Assembly (NCBI GenBank): GCA_900073065.1
Contig: FJOG01000070.1
Location: 62,423-126,422 of the forward strand
Source: Phialocephala subalpina
Taxonomy: Eukaryota; Ascomycota; Leotiomycetes; Helotiales; Mollisiaceae
Length of the DNA: 64,000 nt
Direction: 5' to 3'
Of the stretch, positions 9,725-21,543 are shown one piece after another. Under the pieces are notes generated by a model that worked only from the letters and a program-made list of their open reading frames with translations, was not told where the DNA came from and made no database searches. The translations under genes and the position numbers were made by a program. Every line of letters starts with the position of its first letter. Position 1 is the stretch's first letter.

Positions 9725-12226
9725 ATGTATCAGCAAAGCTTTCATGTCAACACTGCCCTCCAGCCTGATCCCGAAAATCGGGCAAACAACTCCAAGAAGC
9801 CAGTCAACTACGCAACCAAAGCAAAGAATGGTAGGGGGCGGGAATGGGAATCTAACAAAGACGAGATCCGGCGGCTATATATAGATCAGGGTTGGACTTT
9901 AAAACAGACTATGGCGGAAGTCGGAGGCAAGTTTAAGTCCAAGAACAGGTCAGTCAATAGCTCTCTAACTTCTCGCTGATGGGTTTGACTAGCTAACATC
10001 CAAAATCTCAGCGAACGCACGTGGAAAACAAAGCTTGAAGGATGGGGCTTCGACAAGAATATCACACAAGGGATGGAGTTCATGCTATCCAAGGCCGAGA
10101 AGAGAGAACGCGAGGAAGGGAAGGCTACAGAGTTCACGCGGGATGGAGTGCCAGTTCCCCAAGAGACCATCCAACGATTCAAAAAACCAAGAGCTGGAAA
10201 TCAGACAACGCTGCCACACTCCTCAGAAATAGGTACTTAGTTCAAATGGCCGAGATCAAATGCATCCTTTGAGGCGTACTAACGGAAAACAGGAACTCCC
10301 ACGAACATCACTTACCATACACCTCGATTTGATAATTATATCGAGAGTGAAGCGAGACCTTTCAGCCCGCCTCTCTCTCCCCCAGCCTCAATACATACGG
10401 TCGAATCCGAATCTTTTGACCTTGCTTTCCAGCAAGCAGGAGCCTTGAACCAAGCTCTGGCCGGGAGCAGCAGCGCCTCGAGTGTTGAGTGGGCTGTAAC
10501 TAGTGACGTGCTTGTACACTTAGCCCCACAATCAGATGAAACCAGACTGGAAGACCTCAATATTCTGTATGCATCCAGCACCCTCGAGGAACCAACAATC
10601 TATGTGATGCCGAGTGGAACAGAGTGTTCTTTTACATACGTGCCTGGCCACAAGCAATCGCTGCTGAACAGCACCTTGCCGATCCATAACCTAGCAGGTG
10701 CTGAGGCTTTGGTGGCCCACAATCCCATGACACCACGCTCAGATAGCGCGTCTCAGACAACTGCTACGGGAAAATCATTCGGAGATGGCTCCTGCATCAA
10801 TAGAATCACTATCACGGACGGCGAGCCGAAAACAACTGTCAAAGTCGCCGATAGCGCATTGGAGTTTGGACGACACAGCAAAAGTCTATTCCTGGCTCGT
10901 CGACAAACCGCAGACAGTCGCCTTTTGGACTCTACTGAGACTTACCTGAAAATCATCCTCAACATTCTCCAAGATGCACAATCAGATCGGTGCAATACTG
11001 TGCCCGTGCCCCTGAAAGCCCTGGGTGAATGCATAGATGCAGTTCTCAACTATATTGACTCTTCGGACTTCAGCGAAGAAACACTGTGGGCTCTATGGCA
11101 GAAACATATTCTTGCCGTGATCACGACACGGAGTCTTGACGGAAAACCATACGATTTTTCAGCAATTGAGCCCCAATTAGCAGCAGTCTTCGGGGTCCTT
11201 CTGGGGAATAATCCTGAGCCCGACTTAATCCTAAAAAAGGAGTCGTTCTTCCGGACAATGATCGAATCATTCCCTCGGCGGAGACCAGCTATTGCTCGGT
11301 GGGGTGCCCATCTTGTTTTTGGCCAAACCTTAATGAGCAAGGGACTTCGATGGGACGGGACAGAGCACCTCATGCTCTCTTTCTCGGAATGGCTAGCTGC
11401 AAGGAAGACATGTCCCGAATACGGAGACGTTTCGTACATGTTAAGTGTCGTCGCAAAAAATCTGAACCCTGAATTCAAAGACTCAATCGAGAGCATATGC
11501 CCGGAAATTTGGACCGTGTTCGACGGACTGTCCCAGGATTCTAAAGGCGGTCCCGGAGTTCGACTTTTGGCTATCTGTTTGGCTTTTTATTGCTTCAATG
11601 AAAAGGCAAACTGGTGGGAATGCGGAGAGAGGCTGATGCGGGAAGTCAACGATGAAGCAGTTGATTTTGTGTCGAAGTATAATTACTATCCCCAGTACTG
11701 GATCATCTTGTATCTGAAATTGTTCGAGATATTTCAAGGGGCCCAGAGTTGGTCCAACGCCAACTCAGCATTGGAATCAGCCAGCGCGATCACCGGCTTG
11801 ATAGCACCTTTCAAGGCCAAACTGTGCGAAACCAAGCGCAACGATTTCATTGTCACGCTTGAGGACGCCATGAAAGCTTCGTTCCCACGTTCCAGGACGG
11901 GACTCGAAGGAAAAACAGGGCTGCTTGAGAAGATAAAAGTAAGCCTTTTTGGAGCCGTCAGCGAATATGACGACCTAGGATCCGTGGTATGCACTAGTGT
12001 CGCAGTTGAGGAATATGCAAACATCGAGGAATTGAATGGCATAGGCAGAGAACAGGACCGAGGAGACGTTTCGTTGTCCAGCATTCTCGAGAACAATGAT
12101 GGGACGTATTTGGAGGAGCTTGATGATAACAATAGCGTAACATTCGGCGTTACATACCCGAGCTGTATATCGGGAGATTCCAGCAATAGTATAGTGAGCC
12201 AGAATCTCTCAGCTTGGTTCGAATAG
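9725..12226 (+). CDS. Clr5-domain protein (792 aa)
   Basis: Three exons: 9725-9948, 10012-10232 and 10293-12226. Introns of 63 and 60 bp carry GTCAGT/GTACTT donors, GCTAAC/TACTAAC branches and CAG acceptors, and all junctions keep frame. Residues about 38-90 form the fungal Clr5 domain: EWESNKDEIRRLYIDQGWTL, an SK-rich turn across the first splice site, then ERTWKTKLEGWGFDKNI. The remaining ~650 residues are a helical, soluble C-terminal region without a motif I recognise and a strongly acidic tail. Clr5 domains occur in fungal regulators, often at the N-terminus of large proteins; a nuclear role is inferred. It is bracketed by AT-rich repeat DNA but is itself intact. Confidence 0.85.
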
Positions 12227-12289
12227 CCTTCAAAGCCTCGGGGCTTGGGTCCCCCATCCTATTAAATGGAGAGAAACTATCAAATTTGC

Positions 12290-13180
12290 ATTTTATAGCT
12301 CCAAGAAAATGAAATATTATTACGAAGGCGCGGTTTTAAAGTAATTAACTATACACGTGATTTATATATTTTACCAAATACCAAAAATAATATATTCAAA
12401 TATTATATTAATTATATAATTAATTAATAACTATTTATAATTATCCATGAAATATAAAAGTATAATTTAAATATTTTTATTATAAAATTCTTAATTTTAA
12501 ATAAAGAAAACTCTAATAGTAAAAAGTTTTTCAAGATCCGAGGTATACGAAAATACCCCGGGTACATGGAATAATTAAAAACTATAAAAGTTATATTGGG
12601 TACCTAAGGTTATATAAGGAATATTAAAATCTTATATACGAGAACTTTAAATTTTAAACTTTTATTTATTTATTTAATAATATTATATTTTTAATATAAA
12701 TATAATGATTATATATAAGTATATATAAATATATACTAATAAAATTATAATTTATTTTAATTATTTAATAATAATATTTCATAATATTTTTAATATTTTT
12801 AATATTTTTAATTATTTATTATAAGGATTAATAAAAGGATTTTAAAGGAAAATTATATGAAAAATAAAATTAAAAATAAAATAATTAATTTTTTAAATTT
12901 TAATAAAAATATTAAATATAATTTATTGATTAATTTATTAAGAAATATTTTTTATATATAATTTTCGATAACTTTTAATTAAAAAATAATAAAAATTTAA
13001 TTTATTTATATTTTAAATATTAATATAATTTTTCATATTTATAAATAAATTATAATTCAATTAAATATATTTATATTTTAAATTTTAAATTAAATTTTTA
13101 ATTTATTATTATATTATTAACTGGCTAATAATTGATTAGTCATTAGTACTGATATCAACTAGTTGATTTAATGATTACCC
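12290..13180. repeat. AT-rich block (probable RIP-decayed repeat)
   Basis: About 900 bp of nearly pure A/T, rich in TAATATTTTTAAT-type words, with no open frame of substance. Unlike the 5.4-6.8 kb block I find no terminal inverted repeats at its borders, so the original repeat type cannot be told. Confidence 0.6.
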
Positions 13181-13445
13181 TATTTAACATGCAAGCTCGT
13201 AAACCGAGCGACTCTAATAGCAACCATGTATTTATCCCGAAGCGAACAACATTCCCTCGAATTGCCTCCCAATCACCATGGCTCTAGATCGCACATAATT
13301 CACATCCTCCCTCTTTTCCTGCGACCCTTTAGCACCCACTTCCAATAACGCCTTAGAAGTCTTCAACAAGACATAGCACCCAAACACCCTGTCCTCCAAC
13401 TCCTCCCTACCCCCTACACACCGCAATCCACATCACCACTCAAAC

Positions 13446-14040
13446 CAACATCCCTGAAGCAGCGAAGCTCATTCTAGCCGCTAGTGCAGACGCAGCACTT
13501 CATATTCCTAATCCGTTTAGATTTAGATTAAATGACGATGTCCCGGATTTCAGCTCGTTGTGTTGGGAGGACATTTTTGATATTTCGAAAATCTCGATCT
13601 GATCGAAGGTGGTGCTCCCAACGGCTACTATATCATTGAGATCTTCGAGAGTGATTCCAGAATACGTTCGGGAGAAACAGATCAGCGTCTTGCGCATCTT
13701 GCTAACCGCAGGTGCAGATATCAATTCTGCCAATTCCTGCGACGGGACGACGGCTCTACACCAGACTGTTCCCCCAGGCCAAAGGAAGAAATACGTTCTC
13801 GACTTCTTGCTCGAGAATGGAGCGGATGTTGATTTGAAAGATGTTCTCCGGAGGACGCCGCTGTTTTATGCCGTGTTGGCGGATGCTGTGGAGCAGCTGG
13901 TGGCTAGAGGAGCATCGGTCACGGTGACGGACAATGAGGGGCTCATTCCTCATGTCTGCTGTGAGAATTCGACGCCTGCGTGCGCGGCTATCAAGAGCTT
14001 CCTAGCTCGGGTACGTAACGACACCAAAACCAGATCATAG
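13446..14040 (+). pseudogene. Ankyrin-repeat protein fragment, interrupted
   Basis: One reading frame carries ankyrin-type sequence: AAKLILAASADAALH upstream, then LRILLTAGADINSANSCDGT, FLLENGADVDLKDVLRRTPL and QLVARGASVTVTDNEGLIPH. An in-frame TGA at 13600-13602 separates the first part from the rest, and no start codon or clean splice solution was found upstream. An alternative frame near 13600 (DLIEGGAPNGYYIIEIF) also looks ankyrin-like, suggesting a frameshift or lost intron. Probably a broken piece of a larger ankyrin protein; it borders an AT-rich block. Confidence 0.55.
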
Positions 14041-14327
14041 ACCTCACTCGAGGAAAGCTGGAGCTGGTCCTTCCTCAGAACATTTATCAGAAGAAGACAT
14101 ATGAGATTTGCAAATGCATTGGTATCAAGTCAACTAGAAACATTGCAGTGAGAAGCAAATCCATCCGCGAAACTGAGACCCCCAGAGCAAATAGACTCAT
14201 CAATCCATCCGAAACGCAACCCTGTGTAGAAAACTATGTCAACTGAGGAAAGCCGGATCTAACACGAAGTAAGAGTAAACCGAATAAGTCGCTCTTGCCT
14301 CACGAAAGCCCATGCAATGCACGTCAA

Positions 14328-16637
14328 TCAAACGATCTCCTCCTGTCCCGCATCATGGCCAGAGCTGATGCCCTTAGACTCATGATCACTCTCAACCCAA
14401 ATCTCCTCCTCGAACTTGTAGAGTTCCTCGCAAGGCGGGGTATCCTTTCGGAACAGAACCCAACGCTTGAACCACCATGGTAGAGCCTTGGTTAGTTGAT
14501 ACTTGGCATGAGTTCTGGTAGAGACACCGAACACATAGTCCAACTCCTCCAAAGTTCTCTGCTTGGTCTCATACAGGAAAAGGAAGATCATTCCGAATGC
14601 AATCAAGTTCATTGCTGCGTAGAAACCAAATGCACCGGAGACACCGAATGCCTTCAACTGGCGTGGGAAGGTGAGGGAGACGACGGTAGCCCAGAAGTTG
14701 TTGGTCGCTACGGCCCAGGACATGCCGACTTCACGATGGCTGCCCAATTAATTAGTATGAAGAGTCAGCAACGGAAGCAAGACGTACCTGAGTGGGAAGA
14801 CTTCTGCGGAGTATGTGAACGGAACCGGACCTTCACCGGGAGAGTAGAAAGCGTCGTAGATGTAGATGAAGAAGGTGACCATGCCGAGATGAGCTCTGCT
14901 GCTTTGGGGGATGAAATAGCACATTCCAGCAGCGAGCAGGGTCCAACACATGTTCGGGAAGGTGAAGAGGAGCAGACCACGTCTTCCGAACGTATCGATC
15001 GTCCAGACTGCAGGCCAGGCGAAGGCGAAGTTGACGAGACCGAAACCGAAGGAAGCTAGCAGAGCTCCAATGTTGCTGGCACCTGATTGGGAGAAAATTG
15101 TCGAGGAGTAAAAGGCGATAATATTGACTTACAAGTTAGCAATGTACGAGGTTCGAGGGAGAATTACGTACTTCCACACATCTGCTGAGCAATCATGACA
15201 ACACCGGAAGCTTGGGTGGCTCTGCGAAGTCGAGGAATGGTGAATAATTCGATGAAACGGACGAACATGTTGCTGGTCTTGACGAGTCCCTTCTCCTCAA
15301 GAAGCGCATCTTCGTAGACAAGCTGAGCATGAATGAAGTATAAGTCTCGTGCAGCTTGGAGAGGAGTGTTGCGGAGTCGAAGCAGGGACTTGTATGCCTT
15401 TCCAACCTTCTTCTTCTTCAGTAACCAACGAGGAGATTCGGGGCAAAACCAGATTCCGAGAACGAGAGGAATTGCTGGGACGAAAGCGGAACCGAGTTGT
15501 AGGCGCCAGGCGATTTTACCTGAATTGGCGAAGATGAGATTGGTGCAAGTACCCAGAAGAATACCGAAAGCAGTCCAGACTTGCCAGGACATGACAAGAC
15601 CACCGCGAATGTTGGTAGGTGCAGCCTCTGCGGAGTAGACTGGAACTGTGACTTCTTTCAATCCCATACCAATGCCGAGCATGACACGGGCTGCCACGAG
15701 CTGACCCCATTTCTGTGTGAATGCGGAACCGATTGGAGCGAGTAAGCTGAAGATTGCTGCCAGGAAAATCGTGCCTCTGCGGCCAAGGTAGTGATTGATA
15801 GGGTCGGCGATCCATGCGGCGCTGTTATCTGTTAGAAAGGCGCACAAAAATAGGGGAAGATGCTTACAAGAGGCAAATTGCAATGTAGGGTGCTGAATTG
15901 ACAAATCCGACAGTCCAGGAGTTGGTGTTGCAGACCGAGTCAGTAATGCAGTATTTGGTGTCGTCGGAGATACCCATGTCAATGGCGAAGGTGAGATTGG
16001 CTCCATTGGATCCTGGAAGTGTCAGCAAGGCCTCGCTTGGTCCCAATGTGCAAGCTTACCAGTCTGATCCCAGCCCTGGATGGCGGCCGCGATTGAATTT
16101 AGGATGATGGTAACATAGAGGATTCGGGGGTGCTTCCATCTGTGGGTGTTCTTTCAGCTGGTCAGCATTCGATCTCGATGCAGCCATTGAGATACGAACC
16201 TCCTCGTGCAAGATGCGCCGATCCTCCTCATCCAACTCCAGGATATTGTCAATGTGATGTGGGCTCTGAGCAACCAAGGCGCCTTTGATCAGCCAGGGTG
16301 TGATCTCGGTGATGTCGTTTTCGGCCGCGAACTCTTCAACATCTTGAATGAGCTGGTCCTTGTGAATGCCAATCAGAGGGTTCTTGATTCTGGAAGTTGT
16401 CAGTTGAATCGCGTCCGAAAGTGAGGAGAACGTACTCTCCAGTGACATTGTGGTTGATGGCTGCGACACTCTCCCTGCGGATGCCGAGGGTGGAGAGCTT
16501 ACGCTTCTCGTTATGCGAAACGTCAATGGGGTGGGTTGCGCGTTCCTCTGGGCTACAAAAGTCAGAAAAAGCACATTGAACAATTGCCGATTGACATACG
16601 AGGCGGTGATCTTCTCTGGGGCGCCATAATCGGCCAT
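14328..16637 (-). CDS. MFS sugar transporter (660 aa)
   Basis: Eight exons on the minus strand: 16637-16600, 16552-16436, 16389-16200, 16150-16060, 16012-15868, 15821-15172, 15127-14788, 14739-14328. All junctions keep frame with introns of 44-49 bp. The hydrophilic N-terminal region is about 120 residues. Family signatures follow: [16 protein letters not shown] at TM1, GRRGTIF, the PESPRWL loop, [25 protein letters not shown] and the terminal [14 protein letters not shown]. These place it in the sugar porter family (12 TM, proton-coupled hexose, polyol or disaccharide uptake at the plasma membrane); the substrate cannot be told. The fourth exon's acceptor is an unusual GAAAG, chosen because it restores [14 protein letters not shown]. 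No clustered metabolic gene is adjacent. Confidence 0.9.
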
Positions 16638-19175
16638 GTTGGTGGTCGAGATGGTGCGATTGAGATGTTGTTTACGAGGAGAGAACGATCTCAAGATGTT
16701 TGGCTTTTTATCCGTTCCGAGAAGGAGCGGCCGTCTTATACTCCGGAGAGAAGGTGAATTGATAACGCGCAAAACCACTGGGGAAACTCAATTGCTTTTA
16801 TCCTTGCCATGCAGGGCTCCATCCCCATCCCTATCCCCATGCCTTGCTCACCACACCGCAGAATGCAAGAAAGGTGCATTTCATGACCACGAGACCCCTC
16901 GATGCAGACAAAATAGGCGCTGTTGACGGCCGACCAACAACCTCCAGCTCCCAAAGTCTCGGCCATGCCGGTCAGCGAAAGACCTCGTCCATTCAGAGTT
17001 ATTTCTGGGCGTCGAAAAGCTTCGAAATGCTTGAAGCCATACAAGCTCCAGCCAATCTCATTACCCCGCAATCCCGCATATTCATAAGCGCGAAAGCTCG
17101 AGACATCCTTGAGCTGTCAGATCTTGGCAAGGATTCCAGACCTTGTTTTGGTGGCTTCGGGCCTGATTGAATGTCCCAAGAGTTTTGGTAACATCAAAAT
17201 AGCCTGTTTGTTCAAATTACATTTCAATTTCTCTTTCGATTGCTCCCATTGTTGCTCCATCATCCCTCGCACTCATCGAGTTCGGCGCGGAGAAGCCTCA
17301 AACCCCGCCATCCGCATAACGTGATCAATGCCCAAGATCGTGGCTGTTTAGAAATCGGGGTGCAGAAGTCTAACCTCAAATCGTGAATTTTCGCAGGGGA
17401 CAAATCTTGCTGCCTTCGATGCCGATGTGGAGGCGCAAAAAGAGGCTTTCTATGCGGGTTGTGGCTTCGGGTGTTTGAGGCAATATGCATCTCCAGGGGA
17501 CATTTGTTGCTGCCTTGAGAGGCCTCCACTTTCCTCACCCACTTCAACATTCCGAAATCGCATGACTTCGGACCGTTTGCCTCGACGATGTCTGGTCCGA
17601 GTCGATGAGAAAGGGTTTCGGCGACGGTATTGGATGTGATGAGGTTGAGTTTGCCCACCTTTGCTGACTTTTGCTGACAGGCCCCTGCATTCAGGAAGTC
17701 TCGCGACGCCGAGGAGAGAAACCATCAGGACTTTCTGTTCATGAGACCTCAAATCGCTCATGGACTGGTGATTATTCATTCCGCCATGTCAGCGACATTT
17801 TTCACTGCGAGAATCTGATGGCTTCTGGTGAGCCGAGTGTTCGAAAAGGGGAACCCGTGGAGTCTCCAGGAACCGCTTTTTCAACGGGACGTCCACGATA
17901 AAGCATAGACATCGCTGGCTGGAAGACAAGATACGTGATGGGTAGAGACGTCTGTCCGAGGTTGAACCTTGAGATTGAGAGAACAATGCAAGAGGCCTGG
18001 CCCGTCTGGATGACTGACATTGGCACCTTTCTCGATAACTCAGACTCGAAAGGTATATGCCTCAAGTGCTGGCCTTCATGCCTGGATTTCCCACTTCGGT
18101 ACCATGAGATTCTCTTCGAAGTTCGCGAGACCTCCAGCGTTTTGACTTCCCGAAATCCTCTCTGGACATCATCATCTGATCCAAGAGTTTTGGGCCTTCA
18201 GTCTGACCTCGAACAAATTCAGACTGGGTATCTTCGTCCAAGTTGGCGTTATATCGTCTCCACAGCCTGTGACATATAGGCCGAGACAGCCTAAGACTCT
18301 AGGTAGGAGACTTTAGGATATTGAGAGCACTGCCCGAGTCATACCAGAAGGAAACTTTCTCATCGATGACGGAAGATTGTCATTGATTCCTTCAGCTACT
18401 AGCTTTAGCACGGTGTTGCTTCTCCTCTCCTGCTCGTGGAACTTGGAAAGGATGACGAGCGCTGATGGTCGTGGTGGGATAGTGGGGCGGAGGAAGGTCG
18501 TCGGAAGAGTTGCTCTATGTCGAAGAATAGCATAGCGGACATGCTCGGGTTAGGATGGGTATTCGTGTGTATCTCCAGGCAGAATTACCAAGGTTCAGAT
18601 GGATATCTAGCTATGGTGTACAGTACGTCGAGCTCCAGAAGAGAGTTGGATTCTACGGAAGAGGACATCATGGTGCCAGGCCACCAGCAGGAAAGATCGC
18701 CATCACATCGTCCAGAAAATCGTATATTGAAGGAACGTGAATAGGCTTTTCATTGCAGAACCTATCCCCAGTCAATGAATAGTTCAAAGCCATCCTCGGA
18801 TATTTCGGGAATAGGTACTTCTCCATTGACACGACTAAGCTGGCCTGCATGAACATCATAATTCATTGTGGCTAAGAAAAACACGTACCAAACGCGAGAG
18901 GGATTTCTAGACCAGTATTTATTTTCAATACTATGATCATGTCGTTAGGAAAAGGAGGAACGTGGGGTCTACGGTTCTGCCAAGCCTTTATAACGCGTCG
19001 CCGTCGACACGTCCATACGATAATCTTACATTCACTCGGGCGATTGTTGCACCGCGTCGAGTCTCACGATTCTTGTTTCCTATCAACTTGCATATTGCAG
19101 TACCGTAATCCATCCCAGCCAACGGTGTTTTCCAAGTGACATCCACTTCTGCAGCTCGAGTCCTACCCCTCAACG
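16638..19175. other. Long intergenic region, no gene recognised
   Basis: About 2.5 kb between the transporter start and the 2EXR gene. Only short open frames on both strands, none with a domain or consistent coding character. CTCCA/CTTGA/GAGACC-type words recur but I see no ordered repeat. Confidence 0.4.
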
Positions 19176-20084
19176 ATGCCCAAGACGTTTTCCGACCTCC
19201 CCAAAGAGCTCCAGCTCCTCGTATGGAAGCACGCTCTCCCAGATCCACACGAAATCGAAGGAGCGATAATCCTCTTCGTCGACTTCGACCTCTCCCAACC
19301 ACGAGCCATCCTCCCCCAAATCACCGAATACAAAGACGCATACCACCGAGCGACGACGAGATACAACGAAGTCCACCACGATGACAGCGAAGAAGAGGAA
19401 GAAGCGGAGTCTCTCTGGGGCTTCAACAACACTCATCTAATGGCCAATCGCCGGTCCCCGGTAATGAATCTGTTGCAGGCATGTCGAGCTTCCCGCACGG
19501 TGGCACTGGCGGTATTTCGTCTCGATCTTGCGTCGTCAATACCAGAGGAGCAGATACCATGGTGGAGCCCAGCAGACGACATGGTGTACTTCGCGCAGCC
19601 AGACAACTACATAGAGAACCGAGCCATGCTCTACTGGTTATCTCAACGCCGAGAAGTCGAGCAATCGAATCTGAGTTCGCTGCAACACATCGCCTTCCGA
19701 TTCGATCACAATATCTCCACGGCGCTCGATCCTACAAGCTTTGCAGACGCGGGTTACGACAACGTCCTATATACGGAAGATGGGTGGCTATTGAATTTCC
19801 CGAATCTGCAGAGCTTGTCTATCTTCATAGACCCGGTCATGGCGTTGAAGGACGGAGTTGGCGAGCGCAAGGGAAAGATCATACTACACGAGCCGGAGGA
19901 TGTTAAGGTGCATGGTCATAGAGGCCTTAAGCCGTCGCAGATTGAGGAGAGTATTACGTTGAATTTTGAGAGTTTGGTGAAGAGGGGTAGGGGCAAAGAG
20001 GCACCACTTGTCGAATGCTTTGTTGTTGGAGTCAAAGTGGAAGAAGACTCGACGGATGGCAGGATGAGGGACCCCTACCAATAG
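19176..20084 (+). CDS. 2EXR-domain protein (302 aa)
   Basis: Single uninterrupted frame starting MPKTFSDLPKELQLLVWKHA, the typical opening of the fungal 2EXR domain (F-box-like family with two conserved E-x-R motifs; here LPKELQLLVW and the later LLQACRASRTVALAVF). An acidic DDSEEEEEAES insert lies near residue 71. The second half (PWWSPADDMVYF, NLSSLQHIAFRF) follows the family pattern. These proteins are numerous in Leotiomycetes and related fungi and of unknown function. Cytosolic or nuclear, with no signal peptide. A CTG repeat lies 55 bp past the stop. Confidence 0.8.
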   Translation: MPKTFSDLPKELQLLVWKHALPDPHEIEGAIILFVDFDLSQPRAILPQITEYKDAYHRATTRYNEVHHDDSEEEEEAESLWGFNNTHLMANRRSPVMNLLQACRASRTVALAVFRLDLASSIPEEQIPWWSPADDMVYFAQPDNYIENRAMLYWLSQRREVEQSNLSSLQHIAFRFDHNISTALDPTSFADAGYDNVLYTEDGWLLNFPNLQSLSIFIDPVMALKDGVGERKGKIILHEPEDVKVHGHRGLKPSQIEESITLNFESLVKRGRGKEAPLVECFVVGVKVEEDSTDGRMRDPYQ

Positions 20085-21543
20085 ACAACGAAGTACACAC
20101 CCAGAGGCTTGGATAGTATTCCCTAGAGAGCTTTGGAACCGCTGCTGCTGCTGCTGCTGTATGCCAGGAATGGGTCTACATCGAACACTCAAGGAGAACG
20201 ATTCCGACGCTTTCCTAGCCGACTTCTCCGCCGTGGAGAAGCAGATAATCCAAGGTGCCCCGCCTCCACCGCCATCCCCACCATCGTCCTCGAGAACGCC
20301 GTCCGAACAATCACCAGGTGTTAGGGTGGCATTTGCTCGAGAGGCTCAGATCTGCGGTTGCTGCTCTGTGCCTGGAATAGATCTACACTTCTTGCATGGA
20401 AGACATACCAGATGTCTTGAGTCGGAAGGCATGGAACAGCTTGCATATGCCTGGAAGAAATTGTGGGAGATACTTTTTTGTGGCACTATGCTCAGCGTCA
20501 CCACCCTTTCAATGACAGATATTCCACGAAGTCTCACATATTCTTTGACATTGAAATGAATGCGAAGTCAAAGTCCAAGTAGATTCAGTCGCGTTCGAGT
20601 CCTGGAGCGCGCCACAAACTCTAGCCCAAACTCCTTTGGAACCCCCTTTTCTTTCGCTGACTTCACTCCAGATATTGGCACTACCTTATCAGAATTCGAG
20701 CCCAGCGAAGTTGCGATATGCTCTGCTGCCTTCACGCAAATCACCACGAGAGCAGTCAACGCCTGCAGCCAAATTCCCGTCGCTCATCCTCCGATATCTT
20801 CAACATCTGGTGAAGTTCTACCCAACTGCAAACCTCCATCTTCCCCTCTGCACCTTAATACCAATAGCGCATTTGGAGATGGGCTTTGTCACATCTGCGA
20901 TATTTTATCAAGTCTCCGGTTTTGGGGGTCCTTGGCTTGCATCCAATCCTCGGTCACTGGACCAAGTGGACTTCGGTCCTATTTCAGTGCTAGCACACCT
21001 CAACGGAAGATCTTTCCTCGCCAAGCTACACCCAGAAGTCGCAGCGCCATGATCTCACCTGCATCAGAGTTTCAGCCCAAGCACCGTAAGAACATCAATT
21101 GGACATTTGGCAATGGGCTACGAGTTCTCTCCGAGGTCTACATCCAGGTTGAAGTCTTGTCTTGTCATTCGTACTGCCAATTCAATACCCCAGACTTGCC
21201 AGGGCTTTCTGGGTCCCTCTTGTGCTCTGTCAGGACGCTGGTCGTAGTTTCCAGCCAGCTCAGCAGACCCGAGAAAGTTCAGGACATGCAAGGAGATCGA
21301 GAACACCGGAAAGGAATCATCTCGAGATGATTCTAACTTCAGTCACTCTTTCCTCGATGAAATTAATTTTTGCAAGCTCCGCATCTGTCTATTTCAAGAA
21401 GTTTGAATCTACAGCTTCTCTTTTCGTTGATCGTTACCAGGGATATTTTGCTTCAGCATACTGCCAATTGACCTTGCAAACAGGAAACGAATACACGAAC
21501 GTCCAAGCACCAAACTTCTCCCTCCGAACTCCTTCCCTCAAAA
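20085..21543. other. Intergenic region with a CTG microsatellite
   Basis: Six CTG units at 20141-20158. A 256-codon frame at 20560-21330 and a 132-codon frame at 20161-20559 exist but show no domain and no supporting splice pattern. The second has a short Pro-rich stretch (APPPPPSPPSSS) and could be the remnant of a small gene. Confidence 0.35.

Noticed and set aside
13232..13426. Minus-strand frame ending GRQFEGMLFASG that looks like a protein C-terminus
   Set aside because: Too short, no upstream exon could be joined, borders an AT-rich block; may be debris.
20560..21330. 256-codon plus-strand frame
   Set aside because: Ser/Pro-rich without domain, no start context or splice support.
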